A stretch of 50,041 nt of DNA from an uncultured Clostridia bacterium (GCA_947626605.1 CANQSV010000009.1:1-50041); one strand, 5' to 3'; counted from the stretch's first letter, positions 25,212 through 34,303 are shown. Notes: generated by a model not told the origin, from the letters alone. Program-made: numbers and translations.

Positions 25212-25643
25212 CTATATTACTCCCTCTTCTATATCTTTAACCATTTTCTCCTTTATTGTTGGAGGAAGAAGCATTATATTTTTAATTTCTTCTTTTGCAA
25301 TAATTTCAGGAGTATACGTTCCTCTATTCTTATATTTAGGATCACCAGAAAATTCAGGACCGTCCCCAGTGCCAAATTCCCCACTAATATATTCACACAA
25401 GAAAAAGTATTCATCCATTTCTTCTTTTTCTATATAATATAATTGTTTTATAACTTTAACATCAATTCCAAACTCTTCTTTTATTTCTCTAATTGTTCCT
25501 TCTTCTACAGTTTCCCCTTCTTCTAATCCTCCACCTGGTATTGTATAATAATTACCTATTGGATGATTTTTTACATTTTCTCTATGCATCAAAGCATATC
25601 CATTTTCCATTGGAATAATTCCTGCTACTCTAATCCTTTTCAT
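25212..25643 (-). CDS. Nudix hydrolase
   Basis: A 143-residue Nudix protein hydrolysing nucleoside-diphosphate-linked compounds. The Nudix box is visible: GGGLEEGETVEEGTIREIKE followed by EF (GX5EX7REUXEEXGU with the first Gly as GGG). The C-terminal part has a GTGDGPEF turn and YKNRGTYTP. I use the ATG at 25643 with GGAGAG just upstream; a 10-codon extension exists but has no ribosome site. Substrate is unknown. Confidence 0.88.
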   Translation of the reverse strand: MKRIRVAGIIPMENGYALMHRENVKNHPIGNYYTIPGGGLEEGETVEEGTIREIKEEFGIDVKVIKQLYYIEKEEMDEYFFLCEYISGEFGTGDGPEFSGDPKYKNRGTYTPEIIAKEEIKNIMLLPPTIKEKMVKDIEEGVI

Positions 25644-25666
25644 CTTCTCTCCTCCATTACTTCTAT

Positions 25667-25695
25667 TTGACAAAAATAATTTTACAGTATATAAT
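25667..25695 (+). promoter_or_regulatory. strong promoter of a small RNA (candidate antitoxin)
   Basis: TTGACA (25667-25672), exactly 17 nt, TATAAT (25690-25695): a consensus sigma-A promoter. The only things downstream before a strong terminator are about 90 nt without an ORF. Confidence 0.88.
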
Positions 25696-25701
25696 AATAA
25701 T

Positions 25702-25791
25702 ATATAGGAAATGAATGCACAGAAATGCGTGCTACCTAAAGTTAGGAAAACACCACATAGCTAGGCGAAAGCATTATGTGGTGCTTTTTTT
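25702..25791 (+). ncRNA. candidate antitoxin RNA of a type I toxin-antitoxin module
   Basis: From the consensus promoter a transcript of about 90 nt would begin near 25702 (TATAGGAAATGAA) and end at the terminator 25751-25791. It contains no usable ORF. Its 3' end overlaps and is complementary to the end of the toxin mRNA on the other strand, and its CACCAC motif can pair with GTGGTG in the toxin ribosome-site region. This fits an antisense RNA controlling the small hydrophobic toxin. The layout, convergent with a shared terminator, is that of Fst/TxpA-type modules. Confidence 0.65.
25751..25784. terminator. bidirectional terminator shared by toxin and antitoxin RNAs
   Basis: CACCACATA (25751-25759) pairs with TATGTGGTG (25775-25783). 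On the plus strand TTTTTTT follows; on the minus strand TTTTCC follows. It lies just past the toxin stop. Confidence 0.85.
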
Positions 25792-25903
25792 ATTTGCTCA
25801 AAATTACTACCAATGCAATAATCAAGGCAAATGCTATAATAACTGTTGACACTAAGCTGTAAACCAATAACTGTATTATAACTAACATAGCTTCTTTCAT
25901 CAT
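25790..25903 (-). CDS. small hydrophobic toxin-like peptide (37 aa)
   Basis: The minus strand encodes 37 residues beginning MMKEAMLVIIQLL and ending ALVVILSK: a short polar start, one long membrane helix and a Lys end. GGAGGTGG lies 9 nt before the ATG. Size, EA-starting segment and single helix match the Fst/TxpA and putative holin-like toxin peptides of Firmicutes. The leader of about 79 nt is long for so small a gene, as usual in type I toxin mRNAs. The gene is too short for normal gene finders. Confidence 0.7.
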   Translation of the reverse strand: MMKEAMLVIIQLLVYSLVSTVIIAFALIIALVVILSK

Positions 25904-25988
25904 ATAGCACCACCTCCATTCTCACAGCAAAACTGTGTATGTAAAGTGGTAGCACTCACACTGCTTATTTTCATTTCCTATAGCGATT

Positions 25989-26017
25989 ACTATACTATAC
26001 CTTTTTTGAAAAATCAA
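25989..26017 (-). promoter_or_regulatory. promoter of the toxin mRNA
   Basis: Minus strand TTGATT (26017-26012), 17 nt, TATAGT (25994-25989). Start expected near 25982 at TATAGGAAATGAA, the same 13 nt at which the opposite antitoxin RNA begins. Confidence 0.68.
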
Positions 26018-26052
26018 GCGAACAAGCTAATTTTTCAAAACTTTTGTTCTAT

Positions 26053-29000
26053 TTATTTCTCAATCAATTTTACTCTTTCTTTTCCCATCAACTCTTCAAA
26101 TTGAGTTACAATTTCTGGAGTTAAATATATACTTCCACAAGGTTTTGTTTCTTCATTTTCTATTACTTGAACTGCCATATTATTTTTTTCTCCATTAAAG
26201 AATCTTAATGCACCTCTCAATTTTTTCTTTAAATCTTCATCTATATTTGTTATATCTATACTAAATATTTTTGATTTTTGAGATGAAAATTCTTTAATAG
26301 TATTTGCAACAATTTTTACATCTTCATCTTCTCTTATACTAAGTCTTCCTTCTACTACAACTACATTTTCATTTACTAAAATGTTACTTGCTGATTGGTA
26401 AGCATTTTCAAAAGCTATAATTTCCGCACTTCCATATAAATCTTCTACCGTTATAAATGCCATAAGTTTGTTGCTTTTAGTATATTTCTTTTTTACACTA
26501 CTTATAATTCCTACATACTTTACATTTTGTCCATCTCTATATTCTAGTGTTATTTCTGGATTATCTATATTTTCCATTATTTCTCTCATTTTTAAAGTAT
26601 TAATAGTTGATTGTGCAGATATTTCATTACGTAAACTTTCTAGTGGATGTCCTGAAATATATAAGCCAAGCATTTCTTTTTCCATTGATAATAGCTCTTT
26701 TTCTGAGAATTCTTTTAAAGTTGTAAAATTATACTTTAATTCATTTAAATTTTCGTCATTTTTTTCTGTTCCTAAATCGAACATTGAAACTTGCCCTGCA
26801 TATGTCTTTCTACTTGTATCTTGTATTGTATCTATTATTTGCTCAAAAGATGCTAGTAAAGTGCTTCTTGTTTGCTCAAATCTATCAAAAGCTCCTGATT
26901 TTATTAAGCTTTCAATGCATTTTTTATTTACCGCTTCACTTGAAATTCTCTCACAAAAATCCACAAAACTTTTATATGGTCCGTTTTTCTTTCTTTCTGC
27001 TACAATACTATCTACTGCAGCAATTCCAACATTTTTAACACTTCCCATACCAAATCTTATCTTCTGATCATAAACAGCAAACTTAGTATAACTTTCATTT
27101 ATGTCTGGTTTTAAGATTTCAATTCCTAATCTTCTACATTCTTCTATGTATTCAGGCACTTTGTCTAAATTGCCTAGGAAGCTATTCAAAGTTGCTGCCA
27201 TAAACTCTTGAGGATAATAAGCTTTTAAATATGCAGTTCTATATGATACTACCGCATATGCAGCAGCATGAGATTTATTAAAAGCATATTTTGCAAACTC
27301 TGCCATCTCATCAAAAATTTTATTAGCAGATGCTTCGTCTATACCATTTCTCACACATCCAGGAATTATAATATTTCCATTTTCATCTGTTTGCCCATGA
27401 ATAAAGTATTCTCTTTCTTTTGCCATTACATCTAGCTTTTTCTTTCCCATTGCTCTTCTTACTAAGTCAGCTCTACCTAGTGAATATCCTGCTAAATCTC
27501 TAACTATTTGCATAACTTGCTCTTGATATACCATACATCCATAAGTTACATTCAAAATTGGTTCTAGTGCTGGATGAGTATATTCAGCATGTTCCGGATT
27601 CAACTTATTTTTTATATATCTTGGAATTTGATCCATTGGGCCTGGTCGATATAAAGAAACTCCAGCTATAATATCTTCTAAGCTATCTGGTTTCAATTCT
27701 TTCATGAAGTTTATCATTCCCTGGCTTTCAAATTGGAATATTCCAGAAGTTCTTCCCTCTGCCCATAATTTATATACTTTAGGATCTGACATACCTTCAT
27801 CAAATTCTACGTCAATACCTCTACATTTCTTTACTAATTTTTTTGCATCTTCTATAACTGTTAATGTTCTTAATCCTAAGAAGTCCATTTTCAATAATCC
27901 AAGCTCTTCTAGTGTGGTCATAATATATTGTGTAGAAATCTGACCATCCTTTACATATAGTGGTACATATGTATTAACTGGATCTTTTGTTATAACTACT
28001 CCACATGCATGAGTTGATGCCTGTCTTGGTAAACCTTCCAAGCCAATTGCTATATCTAATAATTTGTGTATTTCTTCATTTGATTCATACAACTCTTTTA
28101 ATTCTCTATTTTGTTCTAAAGCTTTATTAATTGTTATATGTAATTCATTTGGAATCATTTTTGCTAATTTATCTGTTTCTGCATAAGGAAAATCTAAAGC
28201 TCTTCCAACATCTCTAATTACCATTCTTGCTGACATAGTGCCAAAAGTTATAATTTGAGCAACATGGTCATGTCCATATTTTCTACCAACATAATCTATA
28301 ACTTCTTGTCTTCTTTCATAACAGAAATCTATATCAAAATCCGGCATACTAACTCTTTCTGGATTTAAAAATCTTTCAAAAAGTAAATTATATTTAATAG
28401 GATCAATATCTGTAATTCCAACAGCATATGCAATAATTGAACCTGCACCAGATCCACGTCCTGGTCCTACTGGTATTCCTTGAGTTTTTGCATAATTTAT
28501 AAAGTCCCAAACAATAAGATAATAGTCTACATATCCCATTTTTTCTACTACTGACAATTCATATTCTACTCTTTTCATGATTTCATCTGATGGATTTTCC
28601 CCATATCTTCTTTTTATTCCATCATAGCACAATTTTCTAAAATAATCCGCATGAGTAGCAAACTCTTCAGGTACATCATAATTAGGAAGTTTTGTAACAC
28701 CAAACTCTATTTCCACATTACACTTTTCTGCAATCTTTACTGTATTATCAACAGCCTCTGGTATTCCTTTGAAAAACTCCCTCATTTCTTCTTCGCTTTT
28801 TATATAAAAATCATTCGTTTCAAAACGCATTCTATCTTCATCATTTACTTTTTTGCCTGTTTGAATACATAGTAAAACATCATGATTATATGCATCTTCC
28901 TTTTTTAAGTAATGAGCATCATTTGTTGCAACAAGCGGAATATTTAATTTTCTAGATAATTCTACAAGTTTTTGATTAACTAGTGCTTGCGCTCTTAAAG

Positions 29001-29532
29001 TATTACTTTGAATTTCTAAATAGTAATCATCTCCAAAAACTCTTTTATGCCAAAGAGCAATTCTTTCTGCCTCTTCCATATCATTCTTTAAAATTGCTTG
29101 TGCTAAACTTCCTCCAACACATGCACTACAGCAGATTATTCCTTCATGATACTTTTCTATAGTCTCCAAATCCACACGTGGTTTATAGTAATACCCTTCT
29201 GTAAAACCTATAGAAACTATATTACTTAAATTCTTGTATCCTTCATTATTTTTTGCAAGTAAAATCAAGTGATAATATTTATTATCTATATTAGGCTCTT
29301 TATCAAATCTACTTCTTGGAGCGACATAAACTTCGCATCCAATAATTGGCTTAATACCTTCTTTTTTGCATGCTTTATAAAAATCAATACAGCCATACAT
29401 TACACCATGATCTGTTATTGCAATAGAATTCATACCAAGCTCTTTTGCTCTAACTGGTAAATCCTTTATTCTATTAGCTCCATCTAGCAAACTAAATTCG
29501 CTATGGACGTGCAAATGTACAAAACCTGACAC
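26053..29532 (-). CDS. dnaE: DNA polymerase III alpha subunit DnaE
   Basis: A 1159-residue replicative polymerase subunit. Domains: N-terminal PHP domain (FVHLHVHSEFSLLDG, then AITDHGVMYG), palm/catalytic core with GPGRGSGAGSIIAYAVGI and the metal-binding Asp pair in MPDFDIDFCYERR, fingers with HACGVVITKDP, tandem HhH motif and a C-terminal OB-fold (VKYVGIISSVKKKYTKSNK). The length is normal. I place the start at a GTG at 29532, just after GAGGG, because the longer ATG frame at 29595 adds 21 residues that do not belong to the family. Most Clostridia also have PolC; DnaE would serve lagging-strand primer extension. Confidence 0.93.
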   Translation of the reverse strand: MSGFVHLHVHSEFSLLDGANRIKDLPVRAKELGMNSIAITDHGVMYGCIDFYKACKKEGIKPIIGCEVYVAPRSRFDKEPNIDNKYYHLILLAKNNEGYKNLSNIVSIGFTEGYYYKPRVDLETIEKYHEGIICCSACVGGSLAQAILKNDMEEAERIALWHKRVFGDDYYLEIQSNTLRAQALVNQKLVELSRKLNIPLVATNDAHYLKKEDAYNHDVLLCIQTGKKVNDEDRMRFETNDFYIKSEEEMREFFKGIPEAVDNTVKIAEKCNVEIEFGVTKLPNYDVPEEFATHADYFRKLCYDGIKRRYGENPSDEIMKRVEYELSVVEKMGYVDYYLIVWDFINYAKTQGIPVGPGRGSGAGSIIAYAVGITDIDPIKYNLLFERFLNPERVSMPDFDIDFCYERRQEVIDYVGRKYGHDHVAQIITFGTMSARMVIRDVGRALDFPYAETDKLAKMIPNELHITINKALEQNRELKELYESNEEIHKLLDIAIGLEGLPRQASTHACGVVITKDPVNTYVPLYVKDGQISTQYIMTTLEELGLLKMDFLGLRTLTVIEDAKKLVKKCRGIDVEFDEGMSDPKVYKLWAEGRTSGIFQFESQGMINFMKELKPDSLEDIIAGVSLYRPGPMDQIPRYIKNKLNPEHAEYTHPALEPILNVTYGCMVYQEQVMQIVRDLAGYSLGRADLVRRAMGKKKLDVMAKEREYFIHGQTDENGNIIIPGCVRNGIDEASANKIFDEMAEFAKYAFNKSHAAAYAVVSYRTAYLKAYYPQEFMAATLNSFLGNLDKVPEYIEECRRLGIEILKPDINESYTKFAVYDQKIRFGMGSVKNVGIAAVDSIVAERKKNGPYKSFVDFCERISSEAVNKKCIESLIKSGAFDRFEQTRSTLLASFEQIIDTIQDTSRKTYAGQVSMFDLGTEKNDENLNELKYNFTTLKEFSEKELLSMEKEMLGLYISGHPLESLRNEISAQSTINTLKMREIMENIDNPEITLEYRDGQNVKYVGIISSVKKKYTKSNKLMAFITVEDLYGSAEIIAFENAYQSASNILVNENVVVVEGRLSIREDEDVKIVANTIKEFSSQKSKIFSIDITNIDEDLKKKLRGALRFFNGEKNNMAVQVIENEETKPCGSIYLTPEIVTQFEELMGKERVKLIEK

Positions 29533-29686
29533 GAAACCCTCACATCCTATCTCAAAATTTATTCTTATTTTATAGCATTCTTCTTGTTTTTTCAAGTGCT
29601 CATGTTTGTTTGTTACATATTCATACTCTGATTGTTCGGGCTATATAGATTATACATTCAAATAGCGGATAAACTTTATAAAATTT

Positions 29687-29725
29687 AAGCCTATAAACTT
29701 TTCTTTTTGAAAAATTTATAGGCTT
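29687..29725 (-). terminator. terminator downstream of the membrane protein gene 29766-30890
   Basis: A perfect 11-bp stem AAGCCTATAAA (29687-29697) with TTTATAGGCTT (29715-29725), loop 17 nt, modest T-rich tail on the minus strand. Confidence 0.6.
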
Positions 29726-29765
29726 ATTTTAATAATTTGACAATAGAGTTTTATTTATACATAAA

Positions 29766-30890
29766 TTAAAATGTTGGTTGTTCTTTTTTATTTTCTTCAA
29801 AATATTGTTTATATTTTGGTAATTTCTCTTCATACTCTTCTTCTGAGATTTCTTTTTTCGTTTCTTCTTGTTTATATATTTTTCCTGTCTCATCTATATA
29901 ATTTTTAAATTCTGCATAAAAATATTTTTCTTCATAATTATTAATATCTGATGAAAAAACTTTGTCTTTCTCCAGAAGAGTTCCTTTATAATCTGCTGTA
30001 TTTAATGTATCATACATATAATATGATTGTGAAATTGAACTGTTTTCACACATTAAAAGTTTATTTTCCTTATTATAATAACAAATTGTATCTGTTGAAA
30101 AAGAAACATCATTTTCATTTTTTATATAAATAATTCTTCCAGCATTAAATATAGGAATTATTATATTAAATAAATCATTAGACATAATATTTTCAATATT
30201 TAAATATCCAGGATATATAGTATTCAATAGTGATTGCATATTACTATAATTTATAGTTCTATCTTCTTTTTCACATAGAATTTTGGTTATTAAATTATTT
30301 GTGTCTTTATCAATTTCTTCATATAGCAAATATTCCTTATTATTGTTATTCATCTGTTTTATTGAACAAGAATAGTTTTTTACACTCTCTTCAGTTTCTA
30401 TATCATTCTTTTGATTTATGCTCTCCTCATATTCATAAATTTTTTTAGTAATAGCTGTTTCATTTCCTTTATATTTAAATTCATACTCATATTTTACTCC
30501 ATTATTTGAACCCATCAGTTTAGAAATCTCTTTTTGTTTTCCATAACTTATTTCTATATAATTATCTTCATTAAGAAATGCTTTTATTAATTTTTTATTT
30601 TCATCAAATTCATAATTAATAAAATATTCCTCATCAAATTCTTTGCCATATTCTTCAACATATTTCTTATATTTATAATGTGTTAAATTACCATATTCAT
30701 CAAATTGCTCATCTGAAATTTCTGATGTGTTTCTAAATTGACCTTGCTCATTTCTTTCGTATACACATATATCTTGGCTTTCCAAATTAACTGTCTTTTT
30801 CTCTTTGCTTTTTAATAATATAAAAGTTTCTACTACTATTCCTAATGCTAGTACAAAACTCATACATATTATTAAAATTTTCTTTTTCAT
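29766..30890 (-). CDS. membrane-anchored extracellular protein, unknown function
   Basis: A 374-residue protein I do not recognise. Residues 1-22 (MKKKILIICMSFVLALGIVV) form a signal anchor; the rest is extracellular, rich in Tyr, Glu and Asn with repeated YEYEF/YKYKKY type stretches such as GNLTHYKYKKYVEEYGKEFDEEYF, like YD-repeat or RHS-related beta-strand folds, though this is only an impression. The ribosome site is GGAGA. It is transcribed alone on the minus strand between dnaE and metK. Confidence 0.7.
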   Translation of the reverse strand: MKKKILIICMSFVLALGIVVETFILLKSKEKKTVNLESQDICVYERNEQGQFRNTSEISDEQFDEYGNLTHYKYKKYVEEYGKEFDEEYFINYEFDENKKLIKAFLNEDNYIEISYGKQKEISKLMGSNNGVKYEYEFKYKGNETAITKKIYEYEESINQKNDIETEESVKNYSCSIKQMNNNNKEYLLYEEIDKDTNNLITKILCEKEDRTINYSNMQSLLNTIYPGYLNIENIMSNDLFNIIIPIFNAGRIIYIKNENDVSFSTDTICYYNKENKLLMCENSSISQSYYMYDTLNTADYKGTLLEKDKVFSSDINNYEEKYFYAEFKNYIDETGKIYKQEETKKEISEEEYEEKLPKYKQYFEENKKEQPTF

Positions 30891-30982
30891 ATGATCTCTC
30901 CTTTCATGAGCATTATAATAGCATATATACGTTATTTTTTCAAATGCTGGGATAACCTTATTTAACTTGTTATTTTTGCAAG

Positions 30983-31011
30983 TTGTAAAACTACAATATG
31001 TATGTTATAAT
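30983..31011 (+). promoter_or_regulatory. promoter of metK
   Basis: TTGTAA (30983-30988), 17 nt, TATAAT (31006-31011). The leader is only about 28 nt, too short for a SAM riboswitch. Confidence 0.75.
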
Positions 31012-31045
31012 TTGTTTGCAAAAATTATATGAAAAGAGGTTGCTT

Positions 31046-32194
31046 ATGAAAAGATTATTTACATCAGAAAGTGTAACAAGTGGGCATCCAGATAAACTAT
31101 GTGATTTAATTTCAGACAGTGTTCTAGATGCATATTTAGCAATAGATCCAACAGCCAGAGTAGCACTGGAAACCGTTGCTTCAAAAAATCAAATTTTTCT
31201 AACAGGTGAAATTACATCAAATGCACAAGTAGATATTGAAAAAATAGTAAGAGATACTATTCAAAGTATAGGTTATTTAGGAGCTGATATTGATTTAGAC
31301 TATAAAACTTGTAATGTCAGCTATAATATTTCTCAACAGTCTAGTGATATTGCAATGGGAGTTAATAATTCTTATGAAGATAAAAATGGACTAAATATTG
31401 ATTCAGAAGGTGCAGGTGACCAAGGGTTAATGTTTGGTTTTGCATGTGATGAAACAGAAGATTTAATGCCATTACCTATATCCTTAGCACATAAACTAGC
31501 AGCAAGACTAGAAGAAGTACGTAAAAAGAAAATAATTTCTGAACTTGGTCCTGATGGAAAAGTTCAAGTAACAGTAGAGTATGATAATGATAAACCTTCT
31601 AGAATTCATACAGTAGTAATTTCTACACAACATACAGATAAAATTTCTCTTGTAGATTTAAGGCAAAAAATTATAAAAAACGTAATAGATTATATAATTC
31701 CATCTGAATTATTAGATTCAAAAACAAAATATTATATAAATCCAACAGGTAGATTTGTAATTGGAGGTCCTCTAGGTGATAGTGGACTTACTGGAAGAAA
31801 AATAATCGTAGATACATATGGTGGATATAGTAGACATGGTGGAGGTGCTTTTTCAGGAAAAGATCCTACAAAAGTAGATCGTTCCGCTTCTTATATAGCA
31901 AGATTCATTGCAAAAAATATAGTTGCAAATGGTTTAGCTACAAAATGTGAACTTCAGCTATCATATGCAATAGGAGTTGCAAAGCCACTATCTATTTATG
32001 TAGATACTTTTGGAACTGGTAAATTCTCAGATGAAGAACTTATCAAACTTGTTAAAGATAATTTTGATCTAACTCCAAGAGGAATTATAAATTATTTAGA
32101 CTTACAAAAACCTATTTATGCCAAAACAACTAACTATGGTCATTTTGGAAAACCAGACTTACCATGGGAAAAAATAATAGAATTAAAGTATTAA
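31046..32194 (+). CDS. metK: S-adenosylmethionine synthetase
   Basis: A 382-residue enzyme making S-adenosylmethionine from methionine and ATP. Signature motifs are present: [16 protein letters not shown] at the start, [16 protein letters not shown] in the first third, the [19 protein letters not shown] motif near residue 270 and FDLTPRGII near the end. The length is normal (about 385). The real start is 31046, with AGAGG upstream; the first ATG of the open frame (30998) lies inside the promoter region. The gene stands alone and is followed by a GC-rich palindromic repeat. Confidence 0.96.
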   Translation: MKRLFTSESVTSGHPDKLCDLISDSVLDAYLAIDPTARVALETVASKNQIFLTGEITSNAQVDIEKIVRDTIQSIGYLGADIDLDYKTCNVSYNISQQSSDIAMGVNNSYEDKNGLNIDSEGAGDQGLMFGFACDETEDLMPLPISLAHKLAARLEEVRKKKIISELGPDGKVQVTVEYDNDKPSRIHTVVISTQHTDKISLVDLRQKIIKNVIDYIIPSELLDSKTKYYINPTGRFVIGGPLGDSGLTGRKIIVDTYGGYSRHGGGAFSGKDPTKVDRSASYIARFIAKNIVANGLATKCELQLSYAIGVAKPLSIYVDTFGTGKFSDEELIKLVKDNFDLTPRGIINYLDLQKPIYAKTTNYGHFGKPDLPWEKIIELKY

Positions 32195-32229
32195 AAACAA
32201 AGTGGGCAAGCTGTTAAAGCTTTGCCTTC

Positions 32230-32383
32230 TGTAGGGGTCGGCGTCCCCGACGACCCGTAAAAATATTAATAGTAGAGATGTTTTTTTATGCAAATATTGT
32301 TATTATAATAATTTAAAATTTGCATTTATTAACATCTCTACTGTTTTTTGTTGTTCGGGTCGTCGAGGACGCCGACCCCTACA
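32230..32383. repeat. MITE-like GC-rich nested palindrome, 154 bp
   Basis: Arms of 28 nt at 32230-32257 and 32356-32383 are inverted copies with one mismatch, each beginning TGTAGGGGTCGGCGTCC. Nested inside are a 12-nt inverted pair AGTAGAGATGTT (32271-32282 with 32331-32342) and an ATGCAAAT pair (32288-32295 with 32318-32325). The right half recurs at 47066-47118. It lies between metK and the bofC-like gene in AT-rich DNA. It looks like a miniature transposable element or structured repeat without coding capacity. Confidence 0.8.
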
Positions 32384-32402
32384 CAGATGCAATGCATACA
32401 AT

Positions 32403-33005
32403 TTACTCATAATCCTCCAAAAACTTATTCAACGCCTCCCTACTATATATTTCTTCACCTTCTATTAAATTATTCAAATCCTCTTCTGGCAAGTATTCTA
32501 CCGAAATGTCAGTAGTCATATATTCTTCTTTTCCAATTTGACCATTCTCAGTATCTATTTTTCTTTTATATACAACAATAAGTCCATTTTCCTCTGTAAC
32601 AAGATAATGCTCTCCGCATATACCATCTACATCTTTTTCTAATTCAACATCATCTTCTGAAAAAGTAATTATTCTCCAATCTGGATAAACATCTAATAAT
32701 TCATCTTTAGTTAAATTAACTACATATGATTTATCGGCTTGCTCTTGTTCTGTATGCCCACATAAACTATAATTTGTTCTTAAAATTACCTCTGTATTGG
32801 TTCCTACTTTTTCTTCTTTAGAACTCACTTCCTTTGCCGTTTCTAGTCTATCAGGTTCTTCTCTATCTGTTTCATTACCATACTTTATTACTTTTGAACC
32901 AATCTTCATATCTTCCCCTTCACCTTTTGATAAACGAATACCATATAATATTGATAATATGAAAACCAAGATTACAGCTAAAATAAAACATAACTTTTTT
33001 GCCAT
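32403..33005 (-). CDS. BofC-like forespore signalling protein
   Basis: A 200-residue protein with an N-terminal membrane helix (KKLCFILAVILVFILSILYG) and a C-terminal domain resembling BofC: ELLDVYPDWRIITFSEDDVELEKD, then DGICGEHYLVTEENGLIVVYK. In Bacillus, BofC acts in the intermembrane space of the forespore to restrain activation of pro-sigma-K processing. An EDDVE/YLPEEDL tail follows. The gene stands between ROK glucokinase and metK on the minus strand. The assignment is from the CxxHY and YPDW motifs and should be tested by profile search. Confidence 0.6.
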   Translation of the reverse strand: MAKKLCFILAVILVFILSILYGIRLSKGEGEDMKIGSKVIKYGNETDREEPDRLETAKEVSSKEEKVGTNTEVILRTNYSLCGHTEQEQADKSYVVNLTKDELLDVYPDWRIITFSEDDVELEKDVDGICGEHYLVTEENGLIVVYKRKIDTENGQIGKEEYMTTDISVEYLPEEDLNNLIEGEEIYSREALNKFLEDYE

Positions 33006-33008
33006 ATA

Positions 33009-33069
33009 AAAAACACCTTTTTTCTAAAAATAATACTTTGTTGGTATTATTTCCAAAAAAGGTGTTTTT
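33009..33069 (-). terminator. terminator between bofC-like gene and glucokinase
   Basis: Nested hairpin: AAACACCTTTTTT (33011-33023) with AAAAAAGGTGTTT (33055-33067) and an inner AATAATAC/GTATTATT stem. It lies 23 nt after the glucokinase stop on the minus strand, upstream of the bofC-like start. Confidence 0.7.
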
Positions 33070-33087
33070 ATTCATTTATTACTAAAT

Positions 33088-34005
33088 CTAGTCTTGCATT
33101 GCAGCTCCTATAACTCCTGCATCATTTCCTGTTTTTGCAATAACAATTTCAGGAATATATCCTTTATTAAAGTTTCTGTCTTTTTTATATAAAATCTCTT
33201 TTATTATTGGTAATAATAATTCTTTATAGTATACAAATCCACCACCCATGCAAATTGCCTGTGGTTCAAATATATCAATAAGATTAACTAAACCTGTTAT
33301 TAGATTATCTACATATTCATCTATAATATTTTTAATAACAGGATTTCCTTTTTCTCTATCTATTATTTCAAAAATATCTTTGCTGTGCCAATTCTTGTTT
33401 TTATCTAAATTGAACTCTTTTACAAACATATCTTTAAAACTTTTCATAGAAGCATATCTCTCAAAGCATCCTTTTTTTCCACAAGTACATTGTATTCCAT
33501 CTTTCTTTATTATCATATGACCAATTTCGAATCCAGAAAATCTTTTAGGTTCTAATAATTTGTTATCTAAGAAAACTGCTCCTCCTATTCCTGTTCCTAA
33601 AGTAAGAAATACGGCATCTGAAAAGTCTTTAAGATTTCCAAACTTCTTTTCACAAATTGCTGCACATTTAGCATCATTCTTTACTAAAACCTTACGACCT
33701 GTTTTCTCTTCTATAGCTTTCTTTATATCGAAAATTTTGATGCCTAAATTTGAGGCATTTAGTATTTTCCCATCCATTATTGTTCCTGGGCTACCAATTC
33801 CTATCATTTCAATATTTTCGAAGCTATAATTATGCTTGTTTAAGATGTTTGTAGATATTTCTATTATAGATTTTTCTATATTATTTTCAATATCTTGCCT
33901 ATCTTCAAAACTCCAGTTTTTTTCTACTCTTTCTATTATTGTTCCATCATTTTCTACCAATCCAACTGCAATATGACTTCCACCTAAATCAACACCAATT
34001 CTCAT
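33088..34005 (-). CDS. glcK: ROK family glucokinase
   Basis: A 305-residue sugar kinase of the ROK family, phosphorylating glucose with ATP. The phosphate-binding motif is IGVDLGGSHIAVG at residues 3-15, the ROK zinc motif is CTCGKKGCFERYAS near residue 172, and the glycine-rich GTGIGGAVF and GGGFVYYK segments bind ATP. The length fits. GGAGG is just upstream of the start. It overlaps nothing but lies 15 nt after the small membrane protein gene 34021-34263 on the same strand, so a joint operon is possible. Confidence 0.9.
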   Translation of the reverse strand: MRIGVDLGGSHIAVGLVENDGTIIERVEKNWSFEDRQDIENNIEKSIIEISTNILNKHNYSFENIEMIGIGSPGTIMDGKILNASNLGIKIFDIKKAIEEKTGRKVLVKNDAKCAAICEKKFGNLKDFSDAVFLTLGTGIGGAVFLDNKLLEPKRFSGFEIGHMIIKKDGIQCTCGKKGCFERYASMKSFKDMFVKEFNLDKNKNWHSKDIFEIIDREKGNPVIKNIIDEYVDNLITGLVNLIDIFEPQAICMGGGFVYYKELLLPIIKEILYKKDRNFNKGYIPEIVIAKTGNDAGVIGAAMQD

Positions 34006-34020
34006 AGGCGCCTCCTTAAA

Positions 34021-34263
34021 CTAAACATTGTTACTACTTATTCTATTTGTAGCATTTACAACATTATTCTTTTCTTCTACATTATTATTTTCCGTACTGT
34101 TATTATTATTAGACGTATTGTTTTGCTCTTGGCTAGGTCTTCTTATATCTTTATTATATAGAATTCCATCTCCTATCATAAATATTGCAGCTCCTGCTAA
34201 AGCTAGAACAATAAATATAGTTAATATTAATGGAATTAAAGCCATTCCTTTTTCACTTTTCAT
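34021..34263 (-). CDS. small prepilin-like membrane protein
   Basis: An 80-residue protein beginning MKSEKGMALIPLILTIFIVLALAG, which resembles the prepilin-type N-terminus widespread in Clostridia (K-G cleavage site then a hydrophobic helix, here EKGMALIP), followed by a FMIGDGILYNK turn and an Asn-rich tail (NNTSNNNNSTENNNVEEKNN). I use the ATG at 34263, since the earlier ATG at 34272 overlaps its own ribosome site. It follows a 47-residue membrane peptide (34304-34447) by 40 nt. Function unknown; a pseudopilin or cell-surface component is possible. Confidence 0.6.
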   Translation of the reverse strand: MKSEKGMALIPLILTIFIVLALAGAAIFMIGDGILYNKDIRRPSQEQNNTSNNNNSTENNNVEEKNNVVNATNRISSNNV

Positions 34264-34303
34264 GCCATTCATTCCTTTCTATAAGCAAAATATCTTTTTC
34301 CTT

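Noticed and set aside
25356-25373. Copy of the REP core inside the Nudix gene
   Set aside because: 13-16 nt match to 17950-17976, but it encodes GTGDGPEF, which I believe is a normal Nudix-family turn; chance or codon convergence is simpler.
25761-25955. 64-residue ORF on the minus strand overlapping the toxin gene
   Set aside because: It runs in another frame through the terminator and has no ribosome site; the 37-aa ORF has one.
25703-25982. Inverted repeat around the toxin region as a MITE
   Set aside because: No target-site duplication could be seen, and both ends coincide with predicted transcription starts.
30983-31045. SAM riboswitch before metK
   Set aside because: The leader is about 28 nt, too short.
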